Positions 16,050-41,383 of a stretch of 64,000 nucleotides of DNA are shown here, in pieces. The DNA is taken from contig JAPVLO010000965.1 of assembly GCA_027257055.1 (NCBI GenBank), forward strand, positions 62,001-126,000. The letters run 5' to 3'. The notes beneath the pieces are model-generated. The model saw only the letters and a program-made list of their open reading frames with translations. It made no database searches and was not told the DNA's origin. Within the stretch, counting starts at the first letter, position 1. Each line of letters starts with the position of its first letter. The DNA comes from Cephalopachus bancanus (lineage: Eukaryota > Chordata > Mammalia > Primates > Tarsiidae). Made by a program: the position numbers and the translations under genes.

Positions 16050-17755
16050 AACTGTCATAATAAACTGATTTTATTAGAAAAAGGCACTTTAATGCCAACT
16101 GCTCGAAACGTAGTAAATGCACCTGCATGACCAAATATGGTTCCCTTTGGAGGGTGGGGCAGGGAGGGGGAGAAGAAGAGAACTGGAGGGGGTGATTATT
16201 GGCTTGGTGGCCACCAGAAAAAGAGAACAAAACAGCCAGGGGAGGTAGTTAGGTCAAGTGGATGGTTTTGACCCGAGGACACAGCAAAGGTCCCGAGGCA
16301 CTGATTCACATTTACCAAAATCACCAGATAATGGAGTTGTTTCCGAGGCTGACATCTCTTAACCTTGCCCCCAAACTTGGCAGGAGGGAGGCAAGCTAAT
16401 TCAAAGAAGGGAGCGGGGAGAGGGCCCAGACCCTTGGCCGAGGGGTTGACTTTGAGAGAACAGGGTGACCCTTCTTTGGAAAGAGAAAAGAGGGAAGCTG
16501 GAATAAAGAGACAGGAGCAGTGCCATGGGAGTTCTGTCTGCTGGATTGTGTCTTCTTGGCCAAGGAGGAATCAGGGTTAGCTGTGAACGTTGGAGGTGAG
16601 GGGTGTCGGTCCACCGGAGAATGTCTGCTGTAGCCATCGTGAGGTGAGCAGCAGGTGGGCTGAGCAGCGCAGACCACGTGGCAGGCGCCTACATATCCAT
16701 GAGCAGGAATGGGGGCGGGCCCAATCTAGGTCGCCGCGGGGCCAGCCCCAGCAACGATGACTGCTGGAAGATGTCACCGGTGAAAGTTATCAAGGGGGAC
16801 CCACGATAGGGGAGGTAGGCCAGGGCACCAGCAAAGACTGTTGTCGGGCAGAGGGCCGGTATCACACAAACACCCCCATCAGTTAATTCAGCCCTGAATG
16901 GGGACTTTGTGGCTGAGTCTGACTCTGGAGGGGCCCTGGCCCCTGATTAATCCTTCAGCAAAGCACTCTGAGGTGGCCAAATGTCTAGTAATGAAGCAAA
17001 TTCCAGGAAGAAGACCTCAGCCCAGCCTGTGGGGGTTGTTTCCAGGACTGAGTTCTCTTCCCTCCCCTCGTGGTTTAACCCTGCTCAGCCTTCTTGTCCC
17101 TTAGGAGCGTGTCTTCTCCAGCACCCACGCCCATCAAAACTCTCCTACCCTACACCTGTTTCAGTTCTGTGACATCTCTCCAGATTTGGTTGGGGGAATC
17201 CAACCTGTATCCCATAGTCTCAGAACAACTGAATCTTGGCACGTACAAAGGGAATTAGAGAATGCGTCCCCTTAAACAAAATCCCCATCCCTGGGGCAGA
17301 CCCATGGAGATGTACACATACTTTTAAAGACAAGACCTCACAGCTCCACCCTGTCCTCCCCAAAGAAACTAAGATGCAGACCCACAAGTACAGACAGATA
17401 CATACAGAGATATTCACATATGGGAAAGTAAGTTCCCTGTGTAGGGAATGCAGACGGCAGATACAGCCAGGCGGAAGGACGCTTCTCACGAAGCCCCTTC
17501 ACCAGCCCTGGCCACAGACTCCTCCGGGCTCAGGAGGTCTTCCCTCCACTGTCCACCAAATCAGCCCCTTATCCTGCCAAGAGCATATCACCTAGTGCTC
17601 CTGAAGGCCGGAGTCCGATGCCAGGCGGGGCTGGGGGACTGGGGTCGGGTGTATTGACAATCCACTGAAATGTAGGGGCAGGTGCGCTATTAAGTCAGTC
17701 CGTATGAAAATGCTGCTCAATTTCTCCTGGCGGGTCACGCTTCTGACCCTTTCAT
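16050..17755 (-). other. ELF4: ELF4 3' UTR
   Basis: About 1.7 kb of non-repetitive sequence runs from the TAA to just beyond the AATAAA at 16075-16070. There is no Alu inside. The end is inferred from the signal; no transcript evidence is available here. Confidence 0.75.
16070..16075 (-). terminator. ELF4: ELF4 poly(A) signal AATAAA
   Basis: TTTATT on the + strand reads AATAAA for ELF4, in the context TTCTAATAAAATCAG. The expected cleavage site falls about 15-25 bases further, near 16050. Confidence 0.75.
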
Positions 17756-30027
<12,272 letters not shown>

Positions 30028-30044
30028 GCTGTCTTCTCAGAGAG

Positions 30045-32046
30045 CTGACAGAGGGATTTGCAGGGCCCTCTGGAGCTGTGAGGCTTTCTTGGCGATGAGA
30101 TGCTACTCAGGTACCTTGGAGCCTAGAGCCTAACCCCTGAGCCGCAGTAGAATAGGGGGTGTAGAGGGCTGGAGTCGGCGGTGGCCTAAGCCAGGCTCAA
30201 GGCCGCATGCTGGGTTGGGCCAACCACAGGAGAGACCTAGGGAGAAGAGGGAGATGGGACACTGAGTCAGTCACCTTCCTTGAGCTCTGGCACCAGGACA
30301 GCTGGTGAACCAGAGGAACCTTGCCACGCCAAGGCAGACTGCCAGTAGAGGAGTGGCCAAAAGGGAGGACAATGGCAGAAGAATGGAGGCAGGTAACGAA
30401 AGAAGGAAAAAGGCAGTCAACCAAGTGGCCTCCAGCAGGAAGTGGCTAAGCTTTAGTGCCAGGCTGGGTCACCAGCATCTACACCTCACGCTAGCCCCCA
30501 AAGACAGGCAGTCTCCCTCTTTTCCCTCCCACTTTCTCTAGAGGAGCTGACAGATAGAGGGACTTGAGTCTCTCTCCACCCTAAAGGGCATGGCCACAGA
30601 GGAAGTCAGGGTGCCAGCCTGGCCTCGAGGATGGGACTACAGCATGAAGAATTCCCATAATTCCCTCGCTTTGGAAAAGAACTATGTGTGAGGGGGTGTG
30701 AGTGGGGACATGTGGGTGTACAGGGCCTGGCTCTAGCTGAAGACATTTTACCCTAAGACTGGGGGCCAGCTAGCTCTGGGGGATGGTGTCTACAGAAAAG
30801 GAAATGTCCCGCTGTGAGGGTTGTGTTGTCAGGGCCAGCAGTGGCCTGACCCTGCTCTCAGAGATGGGACTCTCCAAGGGGATCATGCCTCTAAGAGAGC
30901 TTGGAGACAGGACAGGCAGGTAGGCCGCATGCTCTGTGTTCATGAGCACCCCCACCCCCACCGCCACCGCCACCGCCCGCCAGAGTATGGCCTCTGTGCT
31001 GTGTGTGGGTTTGTGTGTTCTTGGTTCAGCTTTGCTTTCAGTTTCAAGACTGAACTGTCACCCTGGGAACTTGTGAGGAGAGCCCTGGCTGGGGGAGGGG
31101 AGAGCGGAACCTTCCCCATCCTCCCGGCCAGCTCAGGCCCCTTTTCCAGGAAAGCGGCTGTGTCTGCTGCAGCCCACACATGCCTCGCCCCTCCCTGTGT
31201 GCCTCCTGGGCTTGGGGTCTGCACCATGGGTGTTCACATGGCACCCAGGCCTGCAGTTGTCTCCCTGGCCTTCATTCCTCAGGACTGTCAGTGCCCTGGC
31301 GGTTCGCCTGCGTGTTGTCAGTGGTCACACCCGTGCCTGCCTCCCACAGTCCTAGCCCGCCCCCACCTCCCTCCTGCCAGCCCACTCTGCCCCTCCACCC
31401 CATCACTTGAGTTTCTCCACGTCCAGGCGCCACGTCTCTGGCCATGGGGTTCTGTTTTGAGTGTGTGCATGTGACGTGGGTGGGTCTAGGAACAGCCTGA
31501 CTCAAGCATGGGCGCCTGAAAAACTGGGTCCACACACCATAGTAGGAGCGACACACTTAACCCCACCTCCTCGACACTCCCTTGGCAGGGCCAGGGTGGC
31601 AAAACCTTCTTCTGGCCCGGAAAGAAATGAGGAACTATGGAGAGGGGCAAAGGGGAGGAAAGGGAGGGGGACCACGGTGACCTCTCTGATGACCGCTCTC
31701 CCCCACAAGAGACACCCAGGCCTCTCCCACTTCCTTTCCGTTAGCCCACAGGGCTGGCTCTCCCCACCCCCACGCTCACCCCCACACCTTTCCACCCACC
31801 CGGACAAAAAGTCTGGAGAAGTCACTCAACTCAACCCAACCTGTCAGGTCTGAGTTTCCCTTTGGGCAAATAAGAGACTGAGCCTGAGGTCCACCCCAGC
31901 AGGACTGAGAGGAGGCGTGGGGCAAACCAGTCCTTACCCTGGATCTGCCCCTCTCACGCCATCCCACCCCCACAGGACCTTGCCTGTGACCCTTTCTCTG
32001 GTGGCCTGTGACGCCTCCCAAGGCCATTTATGCTTGAAAGGTCTGT
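30045..32046. other. ELF4 intron 1, first 2 kb: no gene seen
   Basis: GC-moderate unique sequence without Alus. A CCACCG-rich patch sits at 30949-30982. Confidence 0.45.
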
Positions 32047-32073
32047 CCCCCCCCCCCCCCCCCCCCCCCCCCC
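32047..32073 (+). repeat. Poly(C) run of 27
   Basis: 27 uninterrupted C, in otherwise C-rich sequence. Confidence 0.95.
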
Positions 32074-32199
32074 GTCTAAGCGCCCCAAGGCCCGCATTCC
32101 ACGGCAGCTCCCACCCTCCCCAGGCTGTCTGTCTGCCCCCAGGAAACATTCTCATACTAATCAAATGAAAGGTGATCACTTTCACCTAATCCCACTTTG

Positions 32200-32512
32200 T
32201 CTAAACACGAAACTCCTGTGTCTGCCCCTCCCCCAAGGTCATTCACGATGGCCCTCCCTCCAGGTTTGCTCATCTCTCTGGCTTATCTTCATGGATCAGT
32301 ATTTCATTCTTGCAAGTTCACTGTCAATGCTCTCTACCTGGGGTGCGTCTATGCACCGTCCTTACCTCCCCCATTAGACAGTGGCTTCTGTGAGGGCAGG
32401 GACGACTATGTTGGTCATTGATGAAACTTTAGCACCTTGCGCTGTGCCTGGCGTGTAGCAGACACTCAATTTGCGTTTGTGCAATGGATGAATGAATGAA
32501 TGGATGGTGTCG
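32200..32512 (+). mobile_element. L2 LINE 3' end
   Basis: TTCTGTGAGGGCAGGGACGA, CCTTGCGCTGTGCCTGGCGT and CAATGGATGAATGAATGAAT follow the L2 3' consensus. Confidence 0.75.
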
Positions 32513-32514
32513 GT

Positions 32515-34325
32515 CAGTCAATATCTGGGGGGTGTGTTTTCTGGGCAATGTGTATCCATGTGTACACTGGGGTGTGGGGTAGGCATCACGTACCATCTTA
32601 GATGAGAATGAGAGAAATATGAGATTCTCTAAAGAGACCTCTGGTTTTTGGCATTGTTATTTACACAGATGTGCTATCTGTGTTCGCCGTGGGTGTGCAG
32701 GCACACTGTAGGTATATGCATGTGTGGGGTGTCGTTTGTGAGAGCCTCTGTGTGTCAAAGGGCTATCCTGGTCTGGCCAGCAAAGCCGCAAGCTCAGTTG
32801 TCAGTTCCTCCTCCTCCAGGTCGGCCTGAGCTGCCTTCGTGAGAATGACAAACCCGAGCTAATGCTAGCTCTAAGAAGCTGTACTGAGGATGGGGGTGGC
32901 TGGGCCAGGGCCTGGGTTTCTGCTGGTTCTGTGGGGTTGTGCTTCTCAGGAAAAGTCCCAGAATAGGTATGTGGCCCATGGGTCCTGGGGGTGAGCCCCC
33001 CACCCCAGGGTCCATCTGTTAGGGAGCTGGCAGAGGAGAGGAGGCAGCCAGGGCACAGCGCTGTATTGGATGGAACCGTTGGTCATGAATGCATAGGGTT
33101 TTGAAATCCAAGAAAGAGACAGTTTCAATGGCTTTATTTGATGTGCGTGCATGTGGAGGTATCTACATCCGGGACCTGGCTGGTGCAGGCTGGGCTGGCC
33201 TGGCCTGGGATTGTGAGGGATTGTGAGGTACCCAGCACCCGAGGCTGAGCCTGGTGATCTTCCTTTGCCACAAGCCTGAAGCTGAGGCGAAGGGGTGTGT
33301 GGGGAGGAAGTAGCTGTCCTACTCTTTTGGCCAAGGCTAAGAAAACCCCTCCCCACTTCCAGTCCAGAAAGTTCCCCATCCCCCTTCATATGTTTGAGGA
33401 TTTGAAAGTGAGAGGTGGAGAGATGTTCATTTGCATGTTCACTCACTCTCCCCAGCAGAGGAGTGAACCCCCCCTTCAAGTCCCTCAAAATAACCTCCTT
33501 CTCCCAGGAACCTGAAACCAAAGAAGCCACCACCACAGAAGGCCCGCCCAGCTGGAGGCCAGAGAGGCCCACAGCAGGGCCTCCCCTCTCCAGCAAGCTC
33601 TTGGGCTGGGACACAGCTTCAGTGGCCTACAGCCCTGGGCGCCGCCTCACGGGTGAGTGGGGGATTAAGGGGGCACACACAGACACTTGGCTCAGGGAAT
33701 TGAGGTGCCTGGGAACCCTTAGTAACTGGTGTGAAATCCCCTCACCCTGCCCCAGCATTGCACAGCTCACAGCTGGCTCCAGTCAAAGTCTGCTCCCAGG
33801 GTGGCAAGAACTCTGCTCCCTTCACTCCTGACACTGCAGGGTCTCTGACTCCCAAGCCAGTCGACCTACTTGGGCTGAAAGAGAAGCCTTTGTATATGGC
33901 CCCTGGACCGCTGTGCGTGTGTGTGCCGCAGGAGGGAGCGAGCAGGCGAAGGCATCTATGTCCCAGCCTGCAAATGCACACCTCTGACTCTCTGTGGTTC
34001 TGACTGCATTTCAAAACCAAAGCAAACTAGAAGTGGTTTGGGCCACTCCTGTGTCATGACTGGGCCCCCTTTCTGACGTACAGACCCCTCCTGCGGCTGT
34101 CACTGGAACATGTCAAGCAGTGTCAAGCACCCACCCATCTCGGCCTCCCCTCCAGGAAACCGCCCCAGTGCAAAAGCCACGTCCACAATCTCTGTGGAGT
34201 GAGTTTAAATCTACACCCATTCAGATGAGCCAATGGCTCTCACAGAATTGCTGGTAACACCCGTGGCATTTTCACACATGCCAGGAAACATGGAGGCCAG
34301 ATGGTCAGCCGAGCCACAAAGCACA
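32515..34325. other. ELF4 intron 1, unassigned
   Basis: No repeat or gene is recognised. A local tandem GGGATTGTGA duplicate sits near 33208. Confidence 0.45.
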
Positions 34326-34329
34326 ATTC

Positions 34330-34430
34330 CCCTTCTCCAGTTCCTCGTCCCCTTGGAGCCAGCTCTCCTGAAATACCTCATCCTCCATGAAACCTTTCTG
34401 GAATTCTCTGGAAAGGAAGTGACAATTTCC
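34330..34430 (+). mobile_element. L2 fragment
   Basis: ATACCTCATCCTCCATGAAA and CCTTTCTGGAATTC fit the L2 ORF2/3' region, diverged. Confidence 0.4.
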
Positions 34431-34434
34431 TTCA

Positions 34435-35900
34435 TGCCATTTCCCACTCCCTCAACACCCCTCCTCCACAACCACAAACAAAATGGAAACTACCCCAGGA
34501 ACAACTGTACCCTCTACTTAAAAACAGCCCCTCCTCCGGTTAATAGTCATCAAGTAGGGAATTGCCTGCTGCACCATGTGACCTGTGGCGTGTTTCTGAG
34601 AGACAGAAGGCCAGAGTCGGGGATCCAATCTGTAGTCCTGGACAGAACAGAATTACCCCATCCACAGGATTCAAACTTCAATCAGCAGTGAGCTAACCCT
34701 CCTCCTTAAGCAAGTGCCCAGTGAGGGGGCCCCAGCCACAGCTATTTTGTCAGCTGCTTCTTTTCTATCCCTTTCTACCACCCCTTCCATTTGAGATGAA
34801 ATCAGGAAGAGGGAAGAAAAAAAATAAAAATTTTGCAAGCTCTGTTGGTTGGGGTTTCTCTGTGCTTATTTACAAGAAACCCAGTTTCCTTCCTTGCCCC
34901 TGTCACTGCCTGGTTCCAGCGTAGGGCTTGTCCCAACTCGGATGGTGAGGTGGGTCCAGAGCTCCTCCCTAGCTGCCTCCTCACCCTTCCTCAGCAGTCC
35001 TCCCCCCTCCACCTTCCCAGAGCAGGGGTGTTAGGCCTGTAGGAGATGGCAGGCCCAAGCAGAGATGCTCTCTCCTCTTTCTCCAGGGGCACCCACAGTC
35101 CACCCACAGTATACACTGTGGACATCGTCCAGGTTGGGGAAGGATGAGGGAAGCATTCTGCTGGCCGCACCCCAACAAGATGTGTGACTGTGGAAAAGTC
35201 GGCCATCTTTCTGGGCTGTGGTTTCTGTCATCCTTCAAGTGGGTGAGGGCTGCGGGTAATCCATGCTTAGCATGGATGAACCTCGGGTGAATGAAGATGG
35301 CAATGGGAAAGCCCTTGGAAAATTAAAAAGCACTCATCCAGACGAGTTTTAGGTGACCTCCCAGAGAGCAAAGGGGGATGGAACCCCATTAAACTCCAGA
35401 CTGAGGTCCTCCATTGGCTCCAGAACATTCAGCGGGGGGAGGGTTCCAGCTGTTGGCTGGGAAGGGGCTGACTCCTTGCTGGGTTAAGGGCCCTGCGGGG
35501 AGGAGCAGGACGCTGTGGCTGGTGCAGCACTCCCAGTCCCCTGTCCTCACCCCGCCCCAGTCCTTTGGGCTGTGGTTATGTGGCAACAAGAGACTACAGA
35601 AGCCCCAGTAGGGGAGGAAGAAGAGGGGGAAGGGTTACTGACAAAGGGAACCTAGTTCCCCAGCCACCCCAGAAGCCAAAAGAGCGCCCCCTGGAGGTGC
35701 CTGTGGCCACCACATCCTTATCTAGTTCCTCAGGACGAGGAAGAGGCAGAGTGGCACTAAGCCAAGGACAGGACTCACTGCAATAAAGGGAGCAAAGCCA
35801 AGTCTGGGGCAGCCTTGAAACCCTGGCATAACAGGCTACAGCCTAGGATAGCCCCCAGAAACCCCTGCAGACCCCAGGAGCATGAACCTGCCAGCTAGAT
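34435..35900. other. ELF4 intron 1, mostly unique
   Basis: A diverged MIR piece sits at 35175-35250 (GATGTGTGACTGTGGAAAAG). A CTCF motif lies at 35682; nothing else is supported. Confidence 0.4.
35682..35700 (-). promoter_or_regulatory. CTCF core motif, reverse
   Basis: GAGCGCCCCCTGGAGGTGC reads as a good CTCF core on the - strand. It lies in ELF4 intron 1, 6.7 kb from the forward motif at 29.0 kb and facing it. Confidence 0.6.
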
Positions 35901-35904
35901 GCCT

Positions 35905-35958
35905 CAGCTCTGCCTTGGGGTTGAGGCAGGTCACTTTGCTTTTCTGTAAAACAGGGAT
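35905..35958 (+). mobile_element. MIR fragment cut by an Alu
   Basis: GAGGCAGGTCACTTTGCTTT TCTG then AAACAGGGATCTCAG fits a MIR tail; the Alu starts right after. Confidence 0.45.
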
Positions 35959-35959
35959 C

Positions 35960-36271
35960 TCAGTTGGTCATGGTGGCTCACGCCTGTAATCCCAACACTT
36001 TGGGAGGCGGAAGCAAGAGGACTGCCTGAGCCCAGGGGTTCAAGACCAGCCTGGGCAACTCGGTGAGGCCTGTCTCTTACAACAAATTAAAAAATTAGAC
36101 TGGCGTGGTGGCGCACGCCTGTGGTTCCAGCTACTTGGAAGGCTGAGGCAAAAGGACCAACCGAGCCCAGCAGGTTGAGGCTGCAGTGGCCATGAACGTG
36201 CCACTGCACTCCAGCCTGGGTGATAGAGTAAGACTCCAACTCAAAAAACAAAACAAAACAAAACAAAAAAC
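35960..36271 (+). mobile_element. Alu dimer, derived family
   Basis: GGTGGCTCACGCCTGTAATC, AACTCGGTGAGGCC, end GACTCCAACTC and a (CAAAA)n tail. Confidence 0.9.
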
Positions 36272-36737
36272 TGAGAGATCTCCTACCAAGCTCAAGGGGT
36301 TATTACAAAAGGTCAATGAGTCCATGTAGTCAAAAGCTCTGTTATACCCCAAATGTGTTTGATTTTCTGGTCATATTTGTGACTTTGGGACCCTGGTGGC
36401 TCATTAAGTCCTCAGCCAGTCTTTACCTAGATGGAGAGGAAGAAAGGGAAATGGAGATGGTAGGATGAAAGATGGCTGAGGGGACAAAAGCAACAGCTGT
36501 CAATTTTATGGGAGAGAGAGGAAACCAGTTTGACTACGGGGAGAGGGAAGGATTGCTTGGGGAGCTGGCTAAGTGGACCGGACCTAGACCCATCAGACTG
36601 TGGAATGTGAAATTCATACGGAAAGCAACAAAGCAACTGGGAGTCGGAGTCACTATAGATACTGGGGGAGGGAGGTTTACAACAAAGCAATTCTTTAGAA
36701 GGGGCAGCTGGGTTTGGATATGAAAGTAGGTTCATAG
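36272..36737. other. ELF4 intron 1, unassigned
   Basis: Contains short open frames on both strands (83 codons + at 36472; 102 codons - at 36735). No family recognised. Confidence 0.35.
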
Positions 36738-37055
36738 GCTGGGCTCAGTGGCTCAGCCTGTAATCCCAGCACTTTGGGAGGCCAGGGCGAGTGGATTGTC
36801 TGAGCCTGTGGGTTCGAGACCAGCCCTGGCAAATATGCGAGGCCTCGTCTGTACAATAAATTAAAAAATTAGCCGGGTTTGGTAGTGCACGCCTGTAGTT
36901 CCGGCTACTTGGAAGGCTGAGGTGAAAAAATCGCTGGAGCCCAGCAGGTCGATGCTGGGGTGGCCGTGAGCGTGCCACTGCACTACAGCCTGGGCAACAG
37001 AGTGAGACTCCAACTCAAAAAAAAAAAAAGAAAGAAAAGAAAAGAAAAGAAAGAT
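36738..37055 (+). mobile_element. Alu dimer, derived family
   Basis: GTGGCTCAGCCTGTAATCCC, end GACTCCAACTC, tail with (AAAAG)n. Confidence 0.92.
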
Positions 37056-37227
37056 GGTTCATGAGTGGAGAGGGAAGGAGACCAGGTAGGGCAGGTGGAA
37101 GCCAGGAGGTGAACCCCAGAGCTACCCCAGAGGGAAAAAATGGACAGCCAACAGGGTAATACATTAGCTGTAGAGACCCCAAGATGTGGAGCCCGTTCTT
37201 GCTGTAAGAATGTTAAAAAAAATTATA

Positions 37228-37520
37228 TAGGCCAGGCGCAGTGGCTCACGCCTGCAATCCCAGCACTTTGGGAGGCAGAAGCAAGAGGATTGAGTGAGCC
37301 CAGGGATTCAAGACCAACCTGGGCAATTTGGCGAGACCTTGTCTCTACAATAAATCAGGCAAAATTAGCTGGGCATGGTGGCACCCCTGTGGCTCCAGTT
37401 ACTTGAAAGGCAGATAGATCACCTGAGCCCAGCAGGTCAAGGCTGCAATGGCCGTCAGTGTGCCACTGCACTCCAGCCTGGGTGACAGTGAGACTCTGAT
37501 TAAAAAAAAAAAAAAAAGAG
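37228..37520 (+). mobile_element. Alu dimer, derived family
   Basis: GGCCAGGCGCAGTGGCTCAC, AATTTGGCGAGACC, poly(A) of about 17. Confidence 0.9.
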
Positions 37521-37579
37521 GAATCTCTCTGAGCCTATTTGGGTCCAGGAGCTGCCTGATTTTTTTAAAAAAATGGAGA

Positions 37580-38674
<1,095 letters not shown>

Positions 38675-38972
38675 AGGCTCAATGGCTCATGCCTGTAATC
38701 CCAGCACTTTGGGAGGCCGGGTGGGAGAGTTACTTGAGCCCAGGAGTTCGAGACCAGCCTAGGCAACATAGCGAGAACCGTCTCTACAAAAAAGATTTTT
38801 AAAAATTAAGCTGGGTATAGTGACTGCAGTCCCAGGTACTCGGGAAGCTGAGGCGGAAGGATTACCTGAGCCCGGGCGGTAGAGGCTGTAGTGAGCCGTG
38901 ATTGTGCCACTGCACTCCAGCCTGGATGGCAGGGTGAGACACCCCGACTCAAAAAATAAAAAAATAAAAGAA
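38675..38972 (+). mobile_element. AluJ-like dimer
   Basis: AGGCTCAATGGCTCATGCCT start; ends GACTCAAAAAATAAAAAAAT. Confidence 0.88.
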
Positions 38973-39073
38973 GAAACCTCTCATTGAGTCAGAGTCCCAG
39001 GATATCAAAGTTAAATGGAACCTGAAAGATCACTGCATCTGTCACTCTTATTATCCAACTTCAGATACCAAGT

Positions 39074-39388
39074 CCCAGCTGAATGCAATGGTGCATGCCT
39101 GTAATTTGAGCATTTTGAGAGGCCAAGGTGGGAGGATTCCTTGAACCCAGGAGTTTGAGATCAGCCTGGGCAGCATAGCAAGACCTCGTTTCTACAAAAA
39201 AATTAAAAAAAAAAAAAAAAAGCCGGGCATGGTGGCATGCCTCTGTAGTCCCAGCTAGGGACCGAGGAGGCTGAAGCTGAAGGATCCCCTAAGCCCAGGA
39301 AGTGGAGGCTGTGGTGAGCCATGATAGTGCCACTGCGCTCCAGCCTGGGCAACAGAGTGAGACCTTGACTCTGAAGAAAAAAAAAATG
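39074..39388 (+). mobile_element. AluJ-like dimer
   Basis: CAGCTGAATGCAATGGTGCA start, A-rich linker of 17 A, A-rich tail. Confidence 0.88.
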
Positions 39389-39711
39389 CCAAGTCTCCAC
39401 GGAGAGGAAGTGACCTGCTCAAGGTCACACAGCTACTCCTGACTCCCAGGTGACCCTTCTTCCTCCCCTCCTTATTGTCTCTCAACAAAGTCAGCCCTTT
39501 CCTCTGGCAAGAACACAGCAGCCCAAAATCCAGGGCTGGCAAGTAACAATGGGGCCACACATATGCAGAACACATCTAACTTTCACAGTGACTTCCCCTC
39601 TGTGTCTTTGTTCACTGTCCCCTAGGCCTGATATGCCCTTGCTTAGTTTCTGTGGGTCCAATGCGCACATGTCCTTCAAGATCTGGAGCATGGCGTTTTC
39701 TTTCCTTCCTT

Positions 39712-39996
39712 CTTTTTTTTTTGAGTTGGAATCTTACTCTGTCACGCAGACTGGAGTGCAATGGCCGCTCCTGGCCACCGCAGCCTTGACCTGCTGGGCT
39801 CCGGCGATCCTTCCACCTCAGCCTTCCAAGTAGCCGGAATTACAGGCATGCACTACCACGCCCGGCTGATTTTTTGATTTATTGTAGAGATGAGGTCTCG
39901 CTGCCCAGGCGGGTCTCGAACCCGCGGGCTCAGGCAATCCACTCACCTCAGCCTCCCAAAGGCGCGGGATTACAGGCTGAGCCACCGAGCCCGGCT
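39712..39996 (-). mobile_element. Alu dimer, derived family, low divergence
   Basis: TTGAGTTGGAATCTTACTC to CACCGAGCCCGGCT; GCGCGGGATTACAGGCTGAG is diagnostic. Confidence 0.92.
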
Positions 39997-40292
39997 ACCT
40001 TTTTTTGTTTTTAATCGGAATGTCACTCTGTTGCCCAGGCTGGAGTGCAGTGGCATGCTCACAGCCACCACACCTCAACCTGCTGGGCTCAGGCAATCCT
40101 CCCACCTCAGCCTTCCAAGTAGCTGGAACTACAGGCGTGCAGCACTACACCCAGCTAATTTTTTGATTTATCATAGAGATGAGGTTTCGCCAAGCTGCCC
40201 AGGCTGGTCTCCAACTCGTGGGCTCAGGCAATCCTCTCACCTTGGCTTCCCAAAGTGCTGGGATTATAGGCGTGAACCACTGTGCCTGGCCA
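39997..40292 (-). mobile_element. Alu dimer, derived-type
   Basis: AATCGGAATGTCACTCTGTT to CTGTGCCTGGCC, directly abutting the previous element. Confidence 0.9.
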
Positions 40293-40437
40293 AGTGTGAT
40301 GTTTTCGAAGCCTTCCCTGATTCCTCCCTGCCACCAGGTATATTCTCTTCTCCTCCTCATGACACCTTAGCTTGACTTCCTAGTCCCCAATCCGGCCCAC
40401 CATCTGATTTTACACAGCTTCTGAGCTAAGAATGGTT

Positions 40438-40725
40438 TTGTTTTTTTTGAGTTGGAGTCTCACTCTGTCACCTAGACTGGAGTGCAGTGGCCGCTCCCGG
40501 CCACCGCAACCTCGACCTGCTGGGCTCCGGCGATCCTTCCGCCTCAGCCTTCCAAGTACCTGGAACTACAGGCGCGTGCTATCATGCCCGGCTAAATTTT
40601 GATTTATTGTAGAGATGAGGTCTCGCCAAGTTGCCCAGGCGGGTCTCGAACCCATGGGCTCAGGCAATCCACTCACCTCAGCCTCCCAAAGCACGGGATT
40701 ACAGGCTGAGCCACCGAGCCCGGCT
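40438..40725 (-). mobile_element. Alu dimer, derived family, low divergence
   Basis: GAGTTGGAGTCTCACTCTGT to ACCGAGCCCGGCT; flanks AAGAATGGTTTTG and AAGAATGGTTTTT are target-site duplicates. Confidence 0.94.
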
Positions 40726-40811
40726 AAGAATGGTTTTTATATTGTAAAATGATTGGGGAAAAATCAGAATACTGGAACACACCTATGCTCATTTGTTTAT
40801 CTATTGTCTCC

Positions 40812-41104
40812 TTTTTTTTTGAGTCAGGGGTTTCACTTTGTCACCCAGACTGGAGTGCAGTGGTATGATCATGGCTCACCACAGCTTCAACCTCCTAGGC
40901 TCAGGTGAACCTCCCACCTCAGCCTCCTGAGTAGCTGGGACTACAGGCATGCACCAGATCTGGCTAATTTTTTTATTTTTATTTTTGTAGAGACGAGGTC
41001 TTGCTATGTTGCCCAGACTGGTCTTGAACTCGTGGGCTCAAGCAATCCTCTTGCCTTGGCCTCCCAATGTGCTGGGATTACAGGCATGAGCCAACACACC
41101 CAGC
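40812..41104 (-). mobile_element. AluJ-like dimer
   Basis: GAGTCAGGGGTTTCACTTTG to CAACACACCCAGC. Confidence 0.9.
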
Positions 41105-41383
41105 TGTTTACGTATTGTCTATGGCTGCTTTTACTTTATAAGTTAAGCAGTTGTGACAGAGTTTGCATGGGCCACAAAGTCAAAAATATTTACTATCATC
41201 TGGTCTTCTACAAGAAACTTTTGCTGACTCCTGGACAAAAGACTTCACTCCCTTTCAGTGTGAATAAATTCATCAAATTCACTTCTGAGCAGAATGTCAA
41301 AGAGCACTTGGGATGGAGGTGCCTGGAGGGAGGTGTGGGACGCCAAGTACAACTCAGCAGATTTTCATGAGAAAAAAAGTCCT

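Larger units (their letters stand above)
39590..40370 (+). mobile_element. L2 LINE fragment split by two Alus
   Basis: Left part has TGCCCTTGCTTAGTTTCTGT and CATGTCCTTCAAGATCTGG; the right part resumes at 40300 with GAAGCCTTCCCTGATTCCTC, the expected L2 order. Confidence 0.55.

Noticed and set aside
39890..40375. 161-codon open frame and many other 60-130-codon frames across the window
   Set aside because: They are Alu translations (typical words such as SCPGWSRT and LPSSWNYR).
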